Positions 36,270-45,187 of a stretch of DNA of 64,000 nucleotides are shown one piece after another. The position numbers were made by a program, and so were the translations under genes. Position 1 is the first letter of the stretch. Each line of letters opens with the position of its first letter. The notes below the pieces were generated by a model. That model saw only the letters and a program-made list of their open reading frames with translations, was not told the origin of the DNA and ran no database searches. The stretch comes from Candidatus Electrothrix communis (GTDB lineage: Bacteria > Desulfobacterota > Desulfobulbia > Desulfobulbales > Desulfobulbaceae). The stretch covers positions 3,487,501 through 3,551,500 of the forward strand of contig CP130629.1 of assembly GCA_030644725.1 (NCBI GenBank), given 5' to 3'.

Positions 36270-36713
36270 TTAATAGGTATTTACAAGCATCCAATAGCCA
36301 TCGTCCTTTTCTTCACTTACGATAAAACCGGTTTTCTCATACAAGCCTTTTGCTGGATTACTTTTCAGAACAGATAGAATAATTGTTTTAAACTTTTTTG
36401 TTCTTTTACAGTATTTCTTTGCCTCAATGATTAGCTTTTCTCCAAGACCTTTCCCTCTGTAAGTTTCCTTAATAAAGATTTGCATAATTGCAGTTTGTTC
36501 ATTTTTATTGTTTCCATTGTGATAACTAAGATTTAAATAACCGACCGTGTTATTATTGAGTTCACAAACAAAAGTTACTTGATATTCTTCTTCGGTGATT
36601 GAATCCTCTGCATAGTCGTCTAGTTGATGTTCATCGGCAGGGTCTTCTTTTATCTCTTTTCTAATGATATTTATTGCTACAATATCTAGCCTATTCGCAA
36701 TGCGGATTTTCAT
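36270..36713 (-). CDS. GNAT family N-acetyltransferase (cassette gene)
   Basis: This 147-residue GNAT has acetyl-CoA motif A IFIKETYRGKGLGEKLI and the typical end KSNPAKGLYEKTGFIV. Substrate is unknown. It is AT-rich compared with the operon genes around it. The gene fills a cassette of about 460 bp bounded by GTTAGCA upstream (36721-36727) and the attC-like site downstream. Such small acetyltransferases are common in integron cassette arrays. Confidence 0.88.
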   Translation of the reverse strand: MKIRIANRLDIVAINIIRKEIKEDPADEHQLDDYAEDSITEEEYQVTFVCELNNNTVGYLNLSYHNGNNKNEQTAIMQIFIKETYRGKGLGEKLIIEAKKYCKRTKKFKTIILSVLKSNPAKGLYEKTGFIVSEEKDDGYWMLVNTY

Positions 36714-36847
36714 TTCAGTATGCTAACATTTTATTAATAAATGGAAATTTTTTATGCTCTGGACAGCAACAGCTCACAGTGCTTTCTACTTACGGTCCAG
36801 AAACATACAATACGGATAGACGCACAAAAACGAACGACCCCGCCTAA

Positions 36848-37438
36848 CTATTCATTATCGCTCTCAACCGCTTTGTCGCCAGCTTCCTCCTCTTCCTCCG
36901 GCTCAATACCGTGTGATCGAAACCACCCCTTCAACCATTCCTGAGACTCCTCAGTCAGCAGACCATCGCCGTATCCAACACGGAAACCGAGGATACGCAC
37001 CGTGGAAAACCCACGCCAGCGAATGGCGTAACCGTGCTGCATGGCTGTAAGGGCAACCCGCTTCTTTCCTTTGTACCAATCAATACCTGGGCCGCCGCAA
37101 CACATGCAGGCTTCCGAAAGCGAGTTCGTGGTGAGTCTGGGAAGAAAGCGGATATGAGTCGCCACATCCGCAACCTCCTCCGGTTCGGTTACGGTAAAGA
37201 GGACAGCGGTTTCGTTTACAGGACCGCAGCAATCGAACCCGTCGCCCCGGACAACGATTCGATCCGCCTCGGCAATGACCGGTCCAAAGGGCTGATCATA
37301 TTGAACAGGCTTGTGATAGAGCAACAAACGAAGGCCGTCCTGCCACTTGAACGCCGCAAGCAGACCAATGCCGACAAGAACGCATGCGATAATTGCTCTC
37401 CGAATCCATTTTCGTTTGCCTTGATTGTCGTCCATCAT
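36848..37438 (-). CDS. Membrane-anchored hypothetical protein with CMCCGGP motif
   Basis: At 196 residues, it has an N-terminal transmembrane helix (RRAIIACVLVGIGLLAAF) and a soluble domain with two Cys-rich spots (FDCCGPVNE, EACMCCGGPGIDWYKGKK). The acidic C-terminus (EPEEEEEAGDKAVESDNE) is disordered. Similar proteins are frequent cassette-encoded orphans; function is unknown. The cysteines could bind metal or form disulfides outside the membrane. GTTAGGC follows the stop codon, but no complete attC-like palindrome was found. Confidence 0.75.
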   Translation of the reverse strand: MMDDNQGKRKWIRRAIIACVLVGIGLLAAFKWQDGLRLLLYHKPVQYDQPFGPVIAEADRIVVRGDGFDCCGPVNETAVLFTVTEPEEVADVATHIRFLPRLTTNSLSEACMCCGGPGIDWYKGKKRVALTAMQHGYAIRWRGFSTVRILGFRVGYGDGLLTEESQEWLKGWFRSHGIEPEEEEEAGDKAVESDNE

Positions 37439-37620
37439 TTCTATGCCAAGGGTTGCGCTGTCCTGCCAACCGCACTGCTCATGCGCCTAAAAGAAAAGCT
37501 CATGCCGACTGTTCGGGGTTGTAAAAAAATCACACCGTTCAACCCTGATGCCTCTATTCTCCATTGTAGATGTGACGATTTTCTTATTGTACGGATGGAC
37601 ATCTTCAGAATTCATGTATT

Positions 37621-38166
37621 TTATTCTCGCCAGTGCTGAGGCTCATTGAGAACTTTTGAACATTGAATCTTCCCTGAGTTCTTTACCAAGGCATCACCAT
37701 TTAATTCTTGAATCATCCATGCTCCTGCGTGCTCTTCCGGTATAGGATAAGGTGCTTCAAAACCTTGTTCGCCAGCAGGTATAAAACCGCAACGAGGGTA
37801 ATAGGTTGGATGTCCAAGAACGAACACTAACTCTGTTCCTGATGCCTTAAGCAGTCGTAACCCTTCGTTAATGAGTTTTTCTCCAATGCCTTTTTTTTGT
37901 TTATCCGGCAGGATGGACAAAGGAGCCAATATTTGAGCAGGTATTAATATTTCTGTTTGGGTAACCACAGCTTTTGTGTAAAGGATATGACCAATGAGTT
38001 TGTTGTTCTCAACGGCAACTAAAGATAATATTGGCATTGCTGTCTCATCATTCAGCAAATCATCGACAAGTTTGGCAATTACAGGGCCTTTTTCTTTACC
38101 AAATGATTGGTGGTGGATATTCAGTATTTCTTTACGTTCTGATTCTGTTGATTTTCTTATTTTCAA
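37621..38166 (-). CDS. GNAT family N-acetyltransferase, YhbS-like
   Basis: This 181-residue protein has motif A PLSILPDKQKKGIGEKLI and the YhbS-type segment LVFVLGHPTYYPRCGFIPA. Such enzymes often acetylate small amines or tRNA-linked substrates, but none is proven. It lies between the CMCCGGP protein and a repeat-bearing gap and is oriented like the flanking operon. Confidence 0.88.
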   Translation of the reverse strand: MKIRKSTESERKEILNIHHQSFGKEKGPVIAKLVDDLLNDETAMPILSLVAVENNKLIGHILYTKAVVTQTEILIPAQILAPLSILPDKQKKGIGEKLINEGLRLLKASGTELVFVLGHPTYYPRCGFIPAGEQGFEAPYPIPEEHAGAWMIQELNGDALVKNSGKIQCSKVLNEPQHWRE

Positions 38167-38189
38167 TGTATATCCTTTTTGTCAGCGTT

Positions 38190-38300
38190 GACTCTGGTTC
38201 CCAAGCACCAGCTTGGGAATCCTTATTTCTGAAGCTCTGTTTTCCATACGAAGCTAAGCTTCAAGCTGTTAGTGCCCAAGTGGAGCTTGGACACCAGCGC
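38190..38300. repeat. Palindromic intergenic repeat
   Basis: TTCCCAAGC (38198-38206) pairs with GCTTGGGAA (38211-38219), and GAAGCTAAGCTTC (38250-38262) is a second palindrome. Related GTTCCCAAGC...GCTTGGGAAC elements are widely dispersed in many bacteria. It separates the GNAT gene from the vapBC pair. Confidence 0.7.
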
Positions 38301-38340
38301 AAAAGGAATAAGTGCGGCCAACGATTGTTATATGATCTCT

Positions 38341-38733
38341 TTAGAACCAATCTTCTAACGACAAACCAGCTACTCTTTGAAATTCTTTTGTGTTGTTAGT
38401 GACCAATGTGGCGTTTACGCTCAAAGCCGTTCCTGCAATAAGGGTATCATATGGACCTATAGGAGTTCCCTGCTTCTCTAAATCGGCTCTAATCATTGCT
38501 GCCACTTCAGCTTCACGAGGGGTAAAAGATTGAACGGTAATTCTTGAAGTAAGTGCTTCAAGTTGTTTTTTCCTTTTCTTGGGGTTGTTTGATTTTGCAA
38601 TTCCTACTTCAAGCTCATAGAGAACGATTGAGGGAATAGAAATATTTTTGGGCGATTTGGACAGTAATGTTTCAGCCACGTTGCCAATGTCTTTGAAGAA
38701 GTAAATCAAGGTGTTTGTGTCAAGGAGATACAT
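38341..38733 (-). CDS. vapC: VapC-type PIN-domain toxin
   Basis: This 130-residue PIN-domain ribonuclease has YLLDTNTLIYFF at its start, VLYELEVGIAKS for the second acidic position, PIGPYDTLIAGTAL for the third and LVTNNTKEFQRV for the fourth. The layout is that of VapC/FitB toxins. It is paired with an antitoxin ending 1 bp before its start. It is distinct in sequence from the two other PIN toxins in the window. Confidence 0.93.
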   Translation of the reverse strand: MYLLDTNTLIYFFKDIGNVAETLLSKSPKNISIPSIVLYELEVGIAKSNNPKKRKKQLEALTSRITVQSFTPREAEVAAMIRADLEKQGTPIGPYDTLIAGTALSVNATLVTNNTKEFQRVAGLSLEDWF

Positions 38734-38734
38734 T

Positions 38735-38968
38735 TTACAGTTCTTCCCTCATGCTGTCGTGGCCGATATTTGACCTAATTTCTTCAAGAGTTGGAAAATC
38801 ATCCTTCCAGCTCCCTGCCAATCCCACAACATCTTGAGGCCATTCATTCATAATTTTTTCTTTAATGATCCCAGCGATCCATTTGCTGACGGATAGATGG
38901 CTTGATTTCGCAGCTTTTTTTAGCTTATTCTCAGTTTCGTTATCAAGGTAAATGGTTACTTGGCCCAT
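38735..38968 (-). CDS. vapB: Ribbon-helix-helix antitoxin of the VapBC pair
   Basis: At 77 residues, it starts with the RHH pattern QVTIYLDNETENKLKKAAKS and continues HLSVSKWIAGIIKEKI. The C-terminus (WKDDFPTLEEIR) is an acidic toxin-binding tail. It precedes the PIN toxin gene. A strong palindrome at 38997-39012 just upstream is the likely operator for autoregulation. Confidence 0.9.
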   Translation of the reverse strand: MGQVTIYLDNETENKLKKAAKSSHLSVSKWIAGIIKEKIMNEWPQDVVGLAGSWKDDFPTLEEIRSNIGHDSMREEL

Positions 38969-38996
38969 AAGCTCGCCTCCAGATAAATATTTATAA

Positions 38997-39012
38997 TATA
39001 ATTGGAATTATA
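38997..39012. promoter_or_regulatory. Probable vapBC operator palindrome
   Basis: TATAATTGGAATTATA has 7-bp arms around a 2-bp centre and ends about 29 bp upstream of the antitoxin ATG. RHH antitoxins normally bind such palindromes to repress their own operon. The assignment is by position and symmetry only. Confidence 0.55.
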
Positions 39013-39128
39013 ATTGCCAGACAGAGGCTTGTCAAGGTGTATTCATTACCCTGAAATACTGTAATTTTTACGTATCAACAAGCGAAAAGTTTTCATGCTT
39101 TTGAAAGCATTTTTTTTGATCATTCCTG

Positions 39129-40342
39129 CTACACATGCCGCATAGCCTCCACCGGTCGATACCGATTAATCTTCAGGATCGGATAAAGCGTCGACAGCAC
39201 AGAGAGGATAAACATCACCAGCATGTCGCGGACAATGGTCACGGGCTGAAAAGCTGTCGGAATTGCCGAGACAGCCAGGCCGTACTGTTTGAACTGCTCT
39301 TCAAAGCCAGCCATTGTTATGGGGTTGATATGAAAATAATAGGCGATCATCCCGCCAAGCAGCCCCCCGATGACCACGCTCACTGCCGCCAGCAGGGCAC
39401 CCTCCAGCACCAGCATCCCGAAGACCTGCTTCGGTGTAGTGCCGATGGCCCGCAGCACCCCGATTTCCCGAATCCGGGAATACACGGTTAATAAGGTATA
39501 GATCATAATGACAAAGAGGATAACGATAAAAATAACGCCCAGGGTGATATAGCCGAACAGCGAGTCCAGCTGCATGGCCTTGACCAGTTCCGCCATGATC
39601 TGGAGCCAGCTTTCCGAGGCGTACTCCGACCCGATAGCCCTGCTGATTTTTTCGGCAAGTTCTTCAACCTGTTCCGGCTGTTCCGGCATGACAATGATAT
39701 GGGTGGCATAATTTTCAGCAGCCATGATCTGTTCAAAGTATTCACGGGCAAGAAAGGCGGTTGAGGCGTCAAATTCGTAGAGCCCAGTCTGGAAAATCCC
39801 CTTCACCCGCAGGTTGTCGGCGGCAAAGGAGTAATCAGCCCCGCTCCCGACAAAGGCGATCTCATCCCCCACGCCGACCTTGAGTCGCTTGGCCAGTTCA
39901 TTGCCGATGTACACCAGATTGGTATCTCCGGCTTTGAGATACTCGCCGCTTTGTAACGATGCGGCAAGCCGGGACAGACGGGTCTCTTGTTCCGGTTCGA
40001 TACCGGTCAGCATCCCGCCCAGGGCTTTTTCCCCGGCGGAATAGAGGACAAAGGACTCGAATCTGGCCGCAGACACCTCAATGCCTTCAATCCGGGCCAA
40101 TTTTTCCCTGATTGCCGCTGTATCGAAAATCAGGTGGTCGTAGCTCGGTTTATCCCGAAATTCCCTGCCGGTAATCTGGAGATAGCCCGGATAGATTTCC
40201 ACGGCGTTTTGGATCATGGTCTGATGCGAGCCGTCCATCCAGGCTGAGGTGAAAACCAGCAGAGCGGTTGTCAGGCTGGTCAACAGCACTGTGACAATGG
40301 TGCGTTTTTAAAGGCTGCTATATTTCTCAAGGCCATTTTCAT
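39129..40342 (-). CDS. FtsX/MacB-like ABC transporter permease 1, with frameshift near the start
   Basis: The uninterrupted frame (39129-40289) begins LLTSLTTALLVFTSAWMDG and covers a periplasmic domain and three C-terminal transmembrane helices with SRIREIGVLRAIGTTPKQV. The natural N-terminus (MKMALRNIAAFK, ATG at 40342 with GAGGGG upstream) is in another frame. Loss of one base in the T/A run at about 40304-40313 separates the parts. It may be a sequencing error or a real inactivating mutation. It belongs to the same export operon as the genes at 33011-35902 and 40505-41254. Confidence 0.85.
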
Positions 40343-40377
40343 GGAAAGATCCCCTCGTTTTTCTGTTTGTTCGGTGT

Positions 40378-40463
40378 TGTAGGGGCGAATCCCTGTGTTC
40401 GCCCTTTTCAGAACGGGCAGGGTGCCCTTTCATACCGGGCAGGCACAGGGGCCTGCCCCTACA
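40378..40463. repeat. Palindromic intergenic element
   Basis: TGTAGGGGC (40378-40386) is the inverted complement of GCCCCTACA (40455-40463). The interior carries more imperfect pairs, such as GGCGAATCCCTGTGTTCGCC. Elements of this TGTAGGGGC type occur widely in bacterial intergenic DNA. It sits between the LolA-like gene and permease 1. Confidence 0.75.
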
Positions 40464-40504
40464 GTCCCCGTACCCAAAAGGGGATCCTATTTTCTGTAAA
40501 TTTT

Positions 40505-41254
40505 TTAATCGGAATATCGTTTTAAAGCCCGTTTCGTGAAATAGGACTCGCTGACTTGGTCGTCAAAAACAGCGTCTGAAATCTGAATAAGGGTTCGGTG
40601 ACCTTCTTTTTCCGGCTCTTTGGGCTCCATGATCCATTCGGTCGGATAGAAACGCTCACCAAAGGGCTTGACCTCGGTGTAGGCCATTTCACGGATCAGG
40701 GTTCCCTCTTCATCGAAATAGCGAACCTTGGTCGGCAGAGAGTACTGTTTGGAGATCTCCATAATGATCTTTCCCCAGACCACGGCGGCCTCATCTTTGG
40801 GCAGTAGCTCCGCCGTGAAGGCATCATCCGTCTCGCCCAGCAGTCTTACCGTGTAATCCTCACTGATTGAGCTTTCCCGCACCAGATCATCATTGCTGAA
40901 ATCACTGCCCATCCAACTTTGCAGCATCATGGAGGCCGGGATTTTTATTGTTTTTTCAATACGGGGCACATATTGCCACATGGAATTATCAAGCTTCAAA
41001 AAGGTGATACCCTTATCCTTGCCTGGATAGAGGATTTTGATAAAGGATTTATCCTTGCCAATTGCCCAGCTCTGCATCTTCATGGTTCGCTCGGCCCGCT
41101 TGGTTTTGACCACCATGGTGAGCGTCATCGTTGCTGTTTTGCCGTTCAGATTATCCTCAACCTTTCTGATGAGTTCTGCTGCCTCATCTGCAAAAGAGGT
41201 TATGGGCAGCAAGGTAAGGAGTAATATCATCATTCCTGTTCTATGCGGTCTCAT
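40505..41254 (-). CDS. Outer-membrane lipoprotein-sorting protein (LolA-like)
   Basis: This 249-residue protein has a signal peptide (MMILLLTLLPITSFA) and a LolA/LolB-like fold of the COG2834 type (ATMTLTMVVKTKRAERTMKM, WMGSDFSNDDLVRESS, KVRYFDEEGTLIREMAY). It probably carries a lipid or lipoprotein-like substrate across the periplasm. It is the first gene of the FtsX-FtsX-LolD-barrel operon and supplies the periplasmic step. Confidence 0.88.
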   Translation of the reverse strand: MRPHRTGMMILLLTLLPITSFADEAAELIRKVEDNLNGKTATMTLTMVVKTKRAERTMKMQSWAIGKDKSFIKILYPGKDKGITFLKLDNSMWQYVPRIEKTIKIPASMMLQSWMGSDFSNDDLVRESSISEDYTVRLLGETDDAFTAELLPKDEAAVVWGKIIMEISKQYSLPTKVRYFDEEGTLIREMAYTEVKPFGERFYPTEWIMEPKEPEKEGHRTLIQISDAVFDDQVSESYFTKRALKRYSD

Positions 41255-41300
41255 TATTTGTTCTCCTTGAATGGTCCGTTGCTTCTTTTATGAGCTTCTT

Positions 41301-41585
41301 TTATGAACAGGAGGTTTCCTTCCAGATACTGTGATTGACCAATCCGTAATCTTTTAATATTGTGGCTAAACGAAGCCCAATCTCGCTTCCGCAGGGGGCA
41401 ATAGTTTCTGCTTCATGGAAAAGGTGGATGCTGTAGTCTGTTTCAACCTGTATACGGCTATATGATTGAACATTTTTCTCTTTGAACTCTTGTTTCAACT
41501 CACAGAGTATTTGTTCTATTTGCGATGTCAGTGTATTTTTATCTTTTGTCACCGAGCGAAGCTCAATAATTTCTAGCCATTTCAT
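41301..41585 (-). CDS. Small conserved hypothetical protein
   Basis: This 94-residue soluble protein starts MKWLEIIELRSVTKDKNTLT and contains VQSYSRIQVETDYSIHLFHE followed by GSEIGLRLATILKDYGLVNH. The ferredoxin-like beta-alpha pattern resembles antibiotic-biosynthesis monooxygenase-type dimers, but no active-site residue can be named. It lies directly upstream of the LolA-like gene on the same strand. Confidence 0.65.
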   Translation of the reverse strand: MKWLEIIELRSVTKDKNTLTSQIEQILCELKQEFKEKNVQSYSRIQVETDYSIHLFHEAETIAPCGSEIGLRLATILKDYGLVNHSIWKETSCS

Positions 41586-41735
41586 GTGGAGGCAAACTCC
41601 TCAAGTATTATTGATGGGTGAGGCTGGTAAACCATTTTGCAAAATGTTTTCGCCTTTATTTTAGATAAGCATGATGTATGCCTGTTTTTTAAGTCTTTTC
41701 ATATCAGCGTGTTGTTTGTTTGAAGGCTGTCTCGT

Positions 41736-41800
41736 TGTCAAATATGGCAATTTAAGTTGTCGTATACGACAGTTTGTAACGTTTGTTGTCGTATATGGTA
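41736..41800. promoter_or_regulatory. Three related operator-like palindromes upstream of the sigma-54 activator
   Basis: TGTCGTATACGACA (41758-41771) is a perfect palindrome. TGTCAAATATGGCA (41736-41749) and TGTCGTATATGGTA (41787-41800) are degenerate copies, 22 and 29 bp away by start. They lie 75-140 bp before the ATG at 41877. Spaced triplets of this kind are typical enhancers for NtrC/NorR-type activators. Confidence 0.6.
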
Positions 41801-41876
41801 GCTTTGGTTTAATTTTTCTGGCCTAGGGATCGAATCTGGTTGCTGTTGGGTCATTTTTTTTTGCAAGGAGAGCTGG

Positions 41877-43427
41877 ATGGATGAAAATACTTTTTTTCGG
41901 GAAGCTGTCGTACGAATCTGCGGCAACCTAGAGATTGAGGAAGGACTTCGGGACTGTGTGGAATTTCTTTCCCAGCATATACCGGCAGACAACCTATATC
42001 TTGAACGGCATGACTACGACCTCGACGCAATGCATTACATTGCCCGGGCCACTCCTGAAAAAGGGGAAAAGATGGATCTGCTGGTTTCTTTTTCTCAGGA
42101 GGCCAAGGCAAAGATGGCCGAGTTGGCCAGGATCTGGCAGGCAGGTACGTTCCCCTCTGTTTTTGTTGTTAATAACCCTGAAGAAGAGCCTATTACTCGT
42201 CACCTTCTTCAGGCTCTTGAAGAGCCATCCTCTTCGATTATGAGCCTGCCCCTTGCCATTGAAGATCAGCTGGTAGGGGCCTTGGTTGTGCTTGCCAAGG
42301 GGAACAACCGCTATACAGAAAAACACGCCCGGCTGTACGCCAATCTCAAGATACCATTTTTCGTGGCCATGTCCAACACCATGAAGCATCGGGAGATCTT
42401 GAAGCTCAAAGACCTGCTGGCTGATGATAACCGCTATTTACACGGGGAACTGCATCGGCTCTCCGGTGATGCAGTGGTCGGGGCGAATTTCGGCCTGAAA
42501 GATGTCATGAACAAGGTGCGGCAGGTTGCCACCCTGAACAGTCCGGTCTTGCTGTTAGGAGAGACCGGGGTTGGAAAGGATGTGATTGCCCAAACCATCC
42601 ATTACTCCTCCTCGCGCGGTGAAGGTCCTTTTGTCAACGTAAACTGCGGGGCAATTCCAGACAGCCTCATAGACAGTGAGTTATTCGGCCATGAACAAGG
42701 TGCGTTCACTGGGGCCTTATCGCAAAAGCGCGGTCGTTTTGAACGGGCGGATAAGGGAACAATCTTCCTTGATGAAATAGGTGAGCTTCCTCTTCAGGCT
42801 CAGGTTCGCCTGCTACGGGTGTTGCAGAGCAAGGAGATTGAACGGGTTGGAGGAGTAGAAACCATTTCTCTGGATATACGAATTATTGCGGCAACAAATC
42901 GTAATTTAGAAGAAATGATTACTCAGAATACATTTCGTGAAGATCTCTGGTTTCGGCTCAATGTTTTTCCCATCCAGATACCGCCACTTCGCGATAGAAA
43001 AGAAGATATCCCCGCTTTATTGCAACATCTTATTAGCAAAAAGGCCAAAGAACTGAATTTGCCAGCGGTGCCGAATGTTTTTCCCGGAGCAGTTGATTTC
43101 CTGATGAATTATTCTTGGCCCGGAAATGTCAGAGAGTTGGGCAATATTGTTGAGCGGGCTATGATCCTCAATCCGGCAGGTCCGTTGACCTTTGCGCATA
43201 TCACGCCGGAATCCTCGATAACAGAGACCGTCCCCTTGGCTTCGGCGGAGCAGGCACTTGACCTGGATACGGTCGTTTTTCGACATATCCGGCAGGTGCT
43301 CTCCCTGACCAACGGCAAGGTGAACGGGGCTGACGGGGCAGCCGCCATTCTGGGTGTCAATCCCAGCACCCTGCGGAACCGGATGAAAAAAATGGGTATT
43401 GCTTATGGGAAACAGCAGCAAGTGTAG
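41877..43427 (+). CDS. Sigma-54-dependent activator with GAF sensor
   Basis: This 516-residue protein has an N-terminal GAF-like sensor (residues about 5-165). The AAA+ domain (about 195-430) has Walker A GETGVGKD, the sigma-54 contact loop GAFTGA, Walker B FLDEIG and the R-finger region. The C-terminus is a Fis-type HTH ([24 protein letters not shown]). AAGGAG lies 6 nt before the start. The layout is like NorR or FhlA-type activators; the signal is unknown. It probably also controls its own promoter through the three palindromes. Confidence 0.93.
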   Translation: MDENTFFREAVVRICGNLEIEEGLRDCVEFLSQHIPADNLYLERHDYDLDAMHYIARATPEKGEKMDLLVSFSQEAKAKMAELARIWQAGTFPSVFVVNNPEEEPITRHLLQALEEPSSSIMSLPLAIEDQLVGALVVLAKGNNRYTEKHARLYANLKIPFFVAMSNTMKHREILKLKDLLADDNRYLHGELHRLSGDAVVGANFGLKDVMNKVRQVATLNSPVLLLGETGVGKDVIAQTIHYSSSRGEGPFVNVNCGAIPDSLIDSELFGHEQGAFTGALSQKRGRFERADKGTIFLDEIGELPLQAQVRLLRVLQSKEIERVGGVETISLDIRIIAATNRNLEEMITQNTFREDLWFRLNVFPIQIPPLRDRKEDIPALLQHLISKKAKELNLPAVPNVFPGAVDFLMNYSWPGNVRELGNIVERAMILNPAGPLTFAHITPESSITETVPLASAEQALDLDTVVFRHIRQVLSLTNGKVNGADGAAAILGVNPSTLRNRMKKMGIAYGKQQQV

Positions 43428-43460
43428 AACGTCCTGCCGCTTCATATTTTCAAGGGCATA

Positions 43461-45155
43461 TCACCCAACCGCCACCGCCTCAATCGCACTGCCGTCAGTG
43501 AGCAGGAGGTAGGACTTCAGCTTGGGCATTTTTTTGATCTCTGCAAGCTGTTGATACGCCCTGACCTGCGCAATCCCTTCGGCCCGTTTTTCCTCCAGGC
43601 CTTTTGCACCTTCCTTTTTCTTACTGTATTTCAGCTCAAAGAGAAATTGATAGCGCACCTCAATGGGGTTGCGTTCCAGCAGGAGGATATCCGGATAGCG
43701 GTTGTTCACCTCGGCCTCGCTCTGAATAAAATAGACCTCGGACTGGTACAGCAGGGTCAGGATCACGGCCTTGATGTGCTTCTCATCCATGCGCATAAAA
43801 TCACGGTTGGAAAACAGGGCCAACACCCTGCCGATTTCCTCAATCAGTGGCTTGATATTATTATGAAGGGCCAGTTCGGCCACAGCGTTTTCAACAGCGC
43901 GGCTTGAAACCGTGATCCGGCTGCGCTGTTCAATCTCCGCTCTGAAATAATCATAATACAGCTTCTGAATCACATAATTGGGCACCTTGTAGCGGTACTG
44001 ACTGAGCACGGTGCCGCTGAGGGTAATAAAACCCATATACAAGAGCAGACTGATGAAGTCGTTGCGCTCAAAGGGCTTGTTCATGTCCAAATCAAGTTTT
44101 CCCTTATGCCGTCCGATAATCTCACCTTCGGTAATCAGCTCCTCAAGGGTCTGGAAATTGCTCTCCCGGTCGCCGACTCCGAAAAGCCGCATGATTTTGC
44201 CGTAATCCGAGGCGATATTATCGTCCAGCATCTGCTCTGGCCAGCGACATTCTGCTGTATCAAAACTGTCGATGAAATACAGTACCATATCGGGGTTAAA
44301 GATCTTCTCATCGGCACGACTGCTGAACAGGTAACCGTTATACCAGTTTCCGAGGATCCGCATCATTTCTGGAGCGTCGAGTCCGCAGGCATCAACAAGT
44401 GGCCGGGTCAACTTTTCCACTTCCTGACGAGTAAACCCCATGGCCTGATTAAATTCCTTATCAAAGGAAAGATTTTTGCCGATATTAAAGCCGCTGGTCA
44501 TGCTGTCCAGGGTGATGGAGGTCACACCGGTGATGAAGAGGCGATCCACTGTTCCCCGGCCTGCCGCGATTTTGATCGTCTCATAAAAGGCCCGGACAGC
44601 GCCTCCCTTGCCGATGATGTCTGTGAACATTTCCAGACTCTCACCGAGAACGGCATTGGCGAAATGGTCGTACTCGTCAATGAGTAGATAGATTTTTTTT
44701 CCCCGGCAGAGGCGAAACAGGCAATCTACTTTTCCCTGCGGACTTTCTTTGGCCCTGATCTCGGCGGCGGCCTCAGGCCCGTAATCATATCGCTCCAGAA
44801 AATCAAGCAGACAGGTTTCGACCCTGCCGGTAAAATTGTGGAGAACGGTTGCAACGTCGCCGGTGGCTATCCCGCTGAAATCAAAGGCGAGGATCTGATA
44901 GCTGTTGTGCAGCGGGGTGGGATTTTTCCCTACGGAAAGATGGCCGAAAAGCCCATCAAATTCTTCTTTGAAGCTGATATCATAATAATACCACAGGCTG
45001 GAGATGAAGAGACTCTTGCCGAAGCGGCGAGGACGGAGCAGGATATTGTATTTACCGTATTCTTCGAGCGTTTCTATAAAGGGTGTCTTGTCAATATAGA
45101 GATACCCCTCTTCGAGAAGTGACTTAAAGTTACTGATTCCGTAAGGTATTTTCAT
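43461..45155 (-). CDS. AAA-like ATPase / PD-(D/E)XK nuclease family protein
   Basis: This is a DUF1703/AAA-ATPase-like protein of about 564 residues. It starts MKIPYGISNFKSLLEEGYLY and has the variant Walker A RPRRFGKSLF and Walker B IYLLIDEYDHF. The C-terminal nuclease-like part is PDILLLERNPIEVRYQFLFELKYSKK (D ... E-x-K). Such proteins are abundant in some environmental bacteria, often in many copies, with no known role. The ATG at 45155 is preferred over a TTG at 45191 that would overlap the PARG gene stop. Confidence 0.88.
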   Translation of the reverse strand: MKIPYGISNFKSLLEEGYLYIDKTPFIETLEEYGKYNILLRPRRFGKSLFISSLWYYYDISFKEEFDGLFGHLSVGKNPTPLHNSYQILAFDFSGIATGDVATVLHNFTGRVETCLLDFLERYDYGPEAAAEIRAKESPQGKVDCLFRLCRGKKIYLLIDEYDHFANAVLGESLEMFTDIIGKGGAVRAFYETIKIAAGRGTVDRLFITGVTSITLDSMTSGFNIGKNLSFDKEFNQAMGFTRQEVEKLTRPLVDACGLDAPEMMRILGNWYNGYLFSSRADEKIFNPDMVLYFIDSFDTAECRWPEQMLDDNIASDYGKIMRLFGVGDRESNFQTLEELITEGEIIGRHKGKLDLDMNKPFERNDFISLLLYMGFITLSGTVLSQYRYKVPNYVIQKLYYDYFRAEIEQRSRITVSSRAVENAVAELALHNNIKPLIEEIGRVLALFSNRDFMRMDEKHIKAVILTLLYQSEVYFIQSEAEVNNRYPDILLLERNPIEVRYQFLFELKYSKKKEGAKGLEEKRAEGIAQVRAYQQLAEIKKMPKLKSYLLLTDGSAIEAVAVG

Positions 45156-45187
45156 ATCGTTATCTTTAGGGTCAATGGGCGAACAAA

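Noticed and set aside
36735-36847. attC site for the CMCCGGP gene, suggested by GTTAGGC after its stop
   Set aside because: The box is in the wrong place for its own attC and the hairpin at 36760-36797 lacks R and L boxes.
39095-39117. Rho-independent terminator (ATGCTTTTGAAAGCAT plus T-run)
   Set aside because: The T-run is on the plus strand, where no gene lies upstream; the minus-strand permease has no T-run after the stem.
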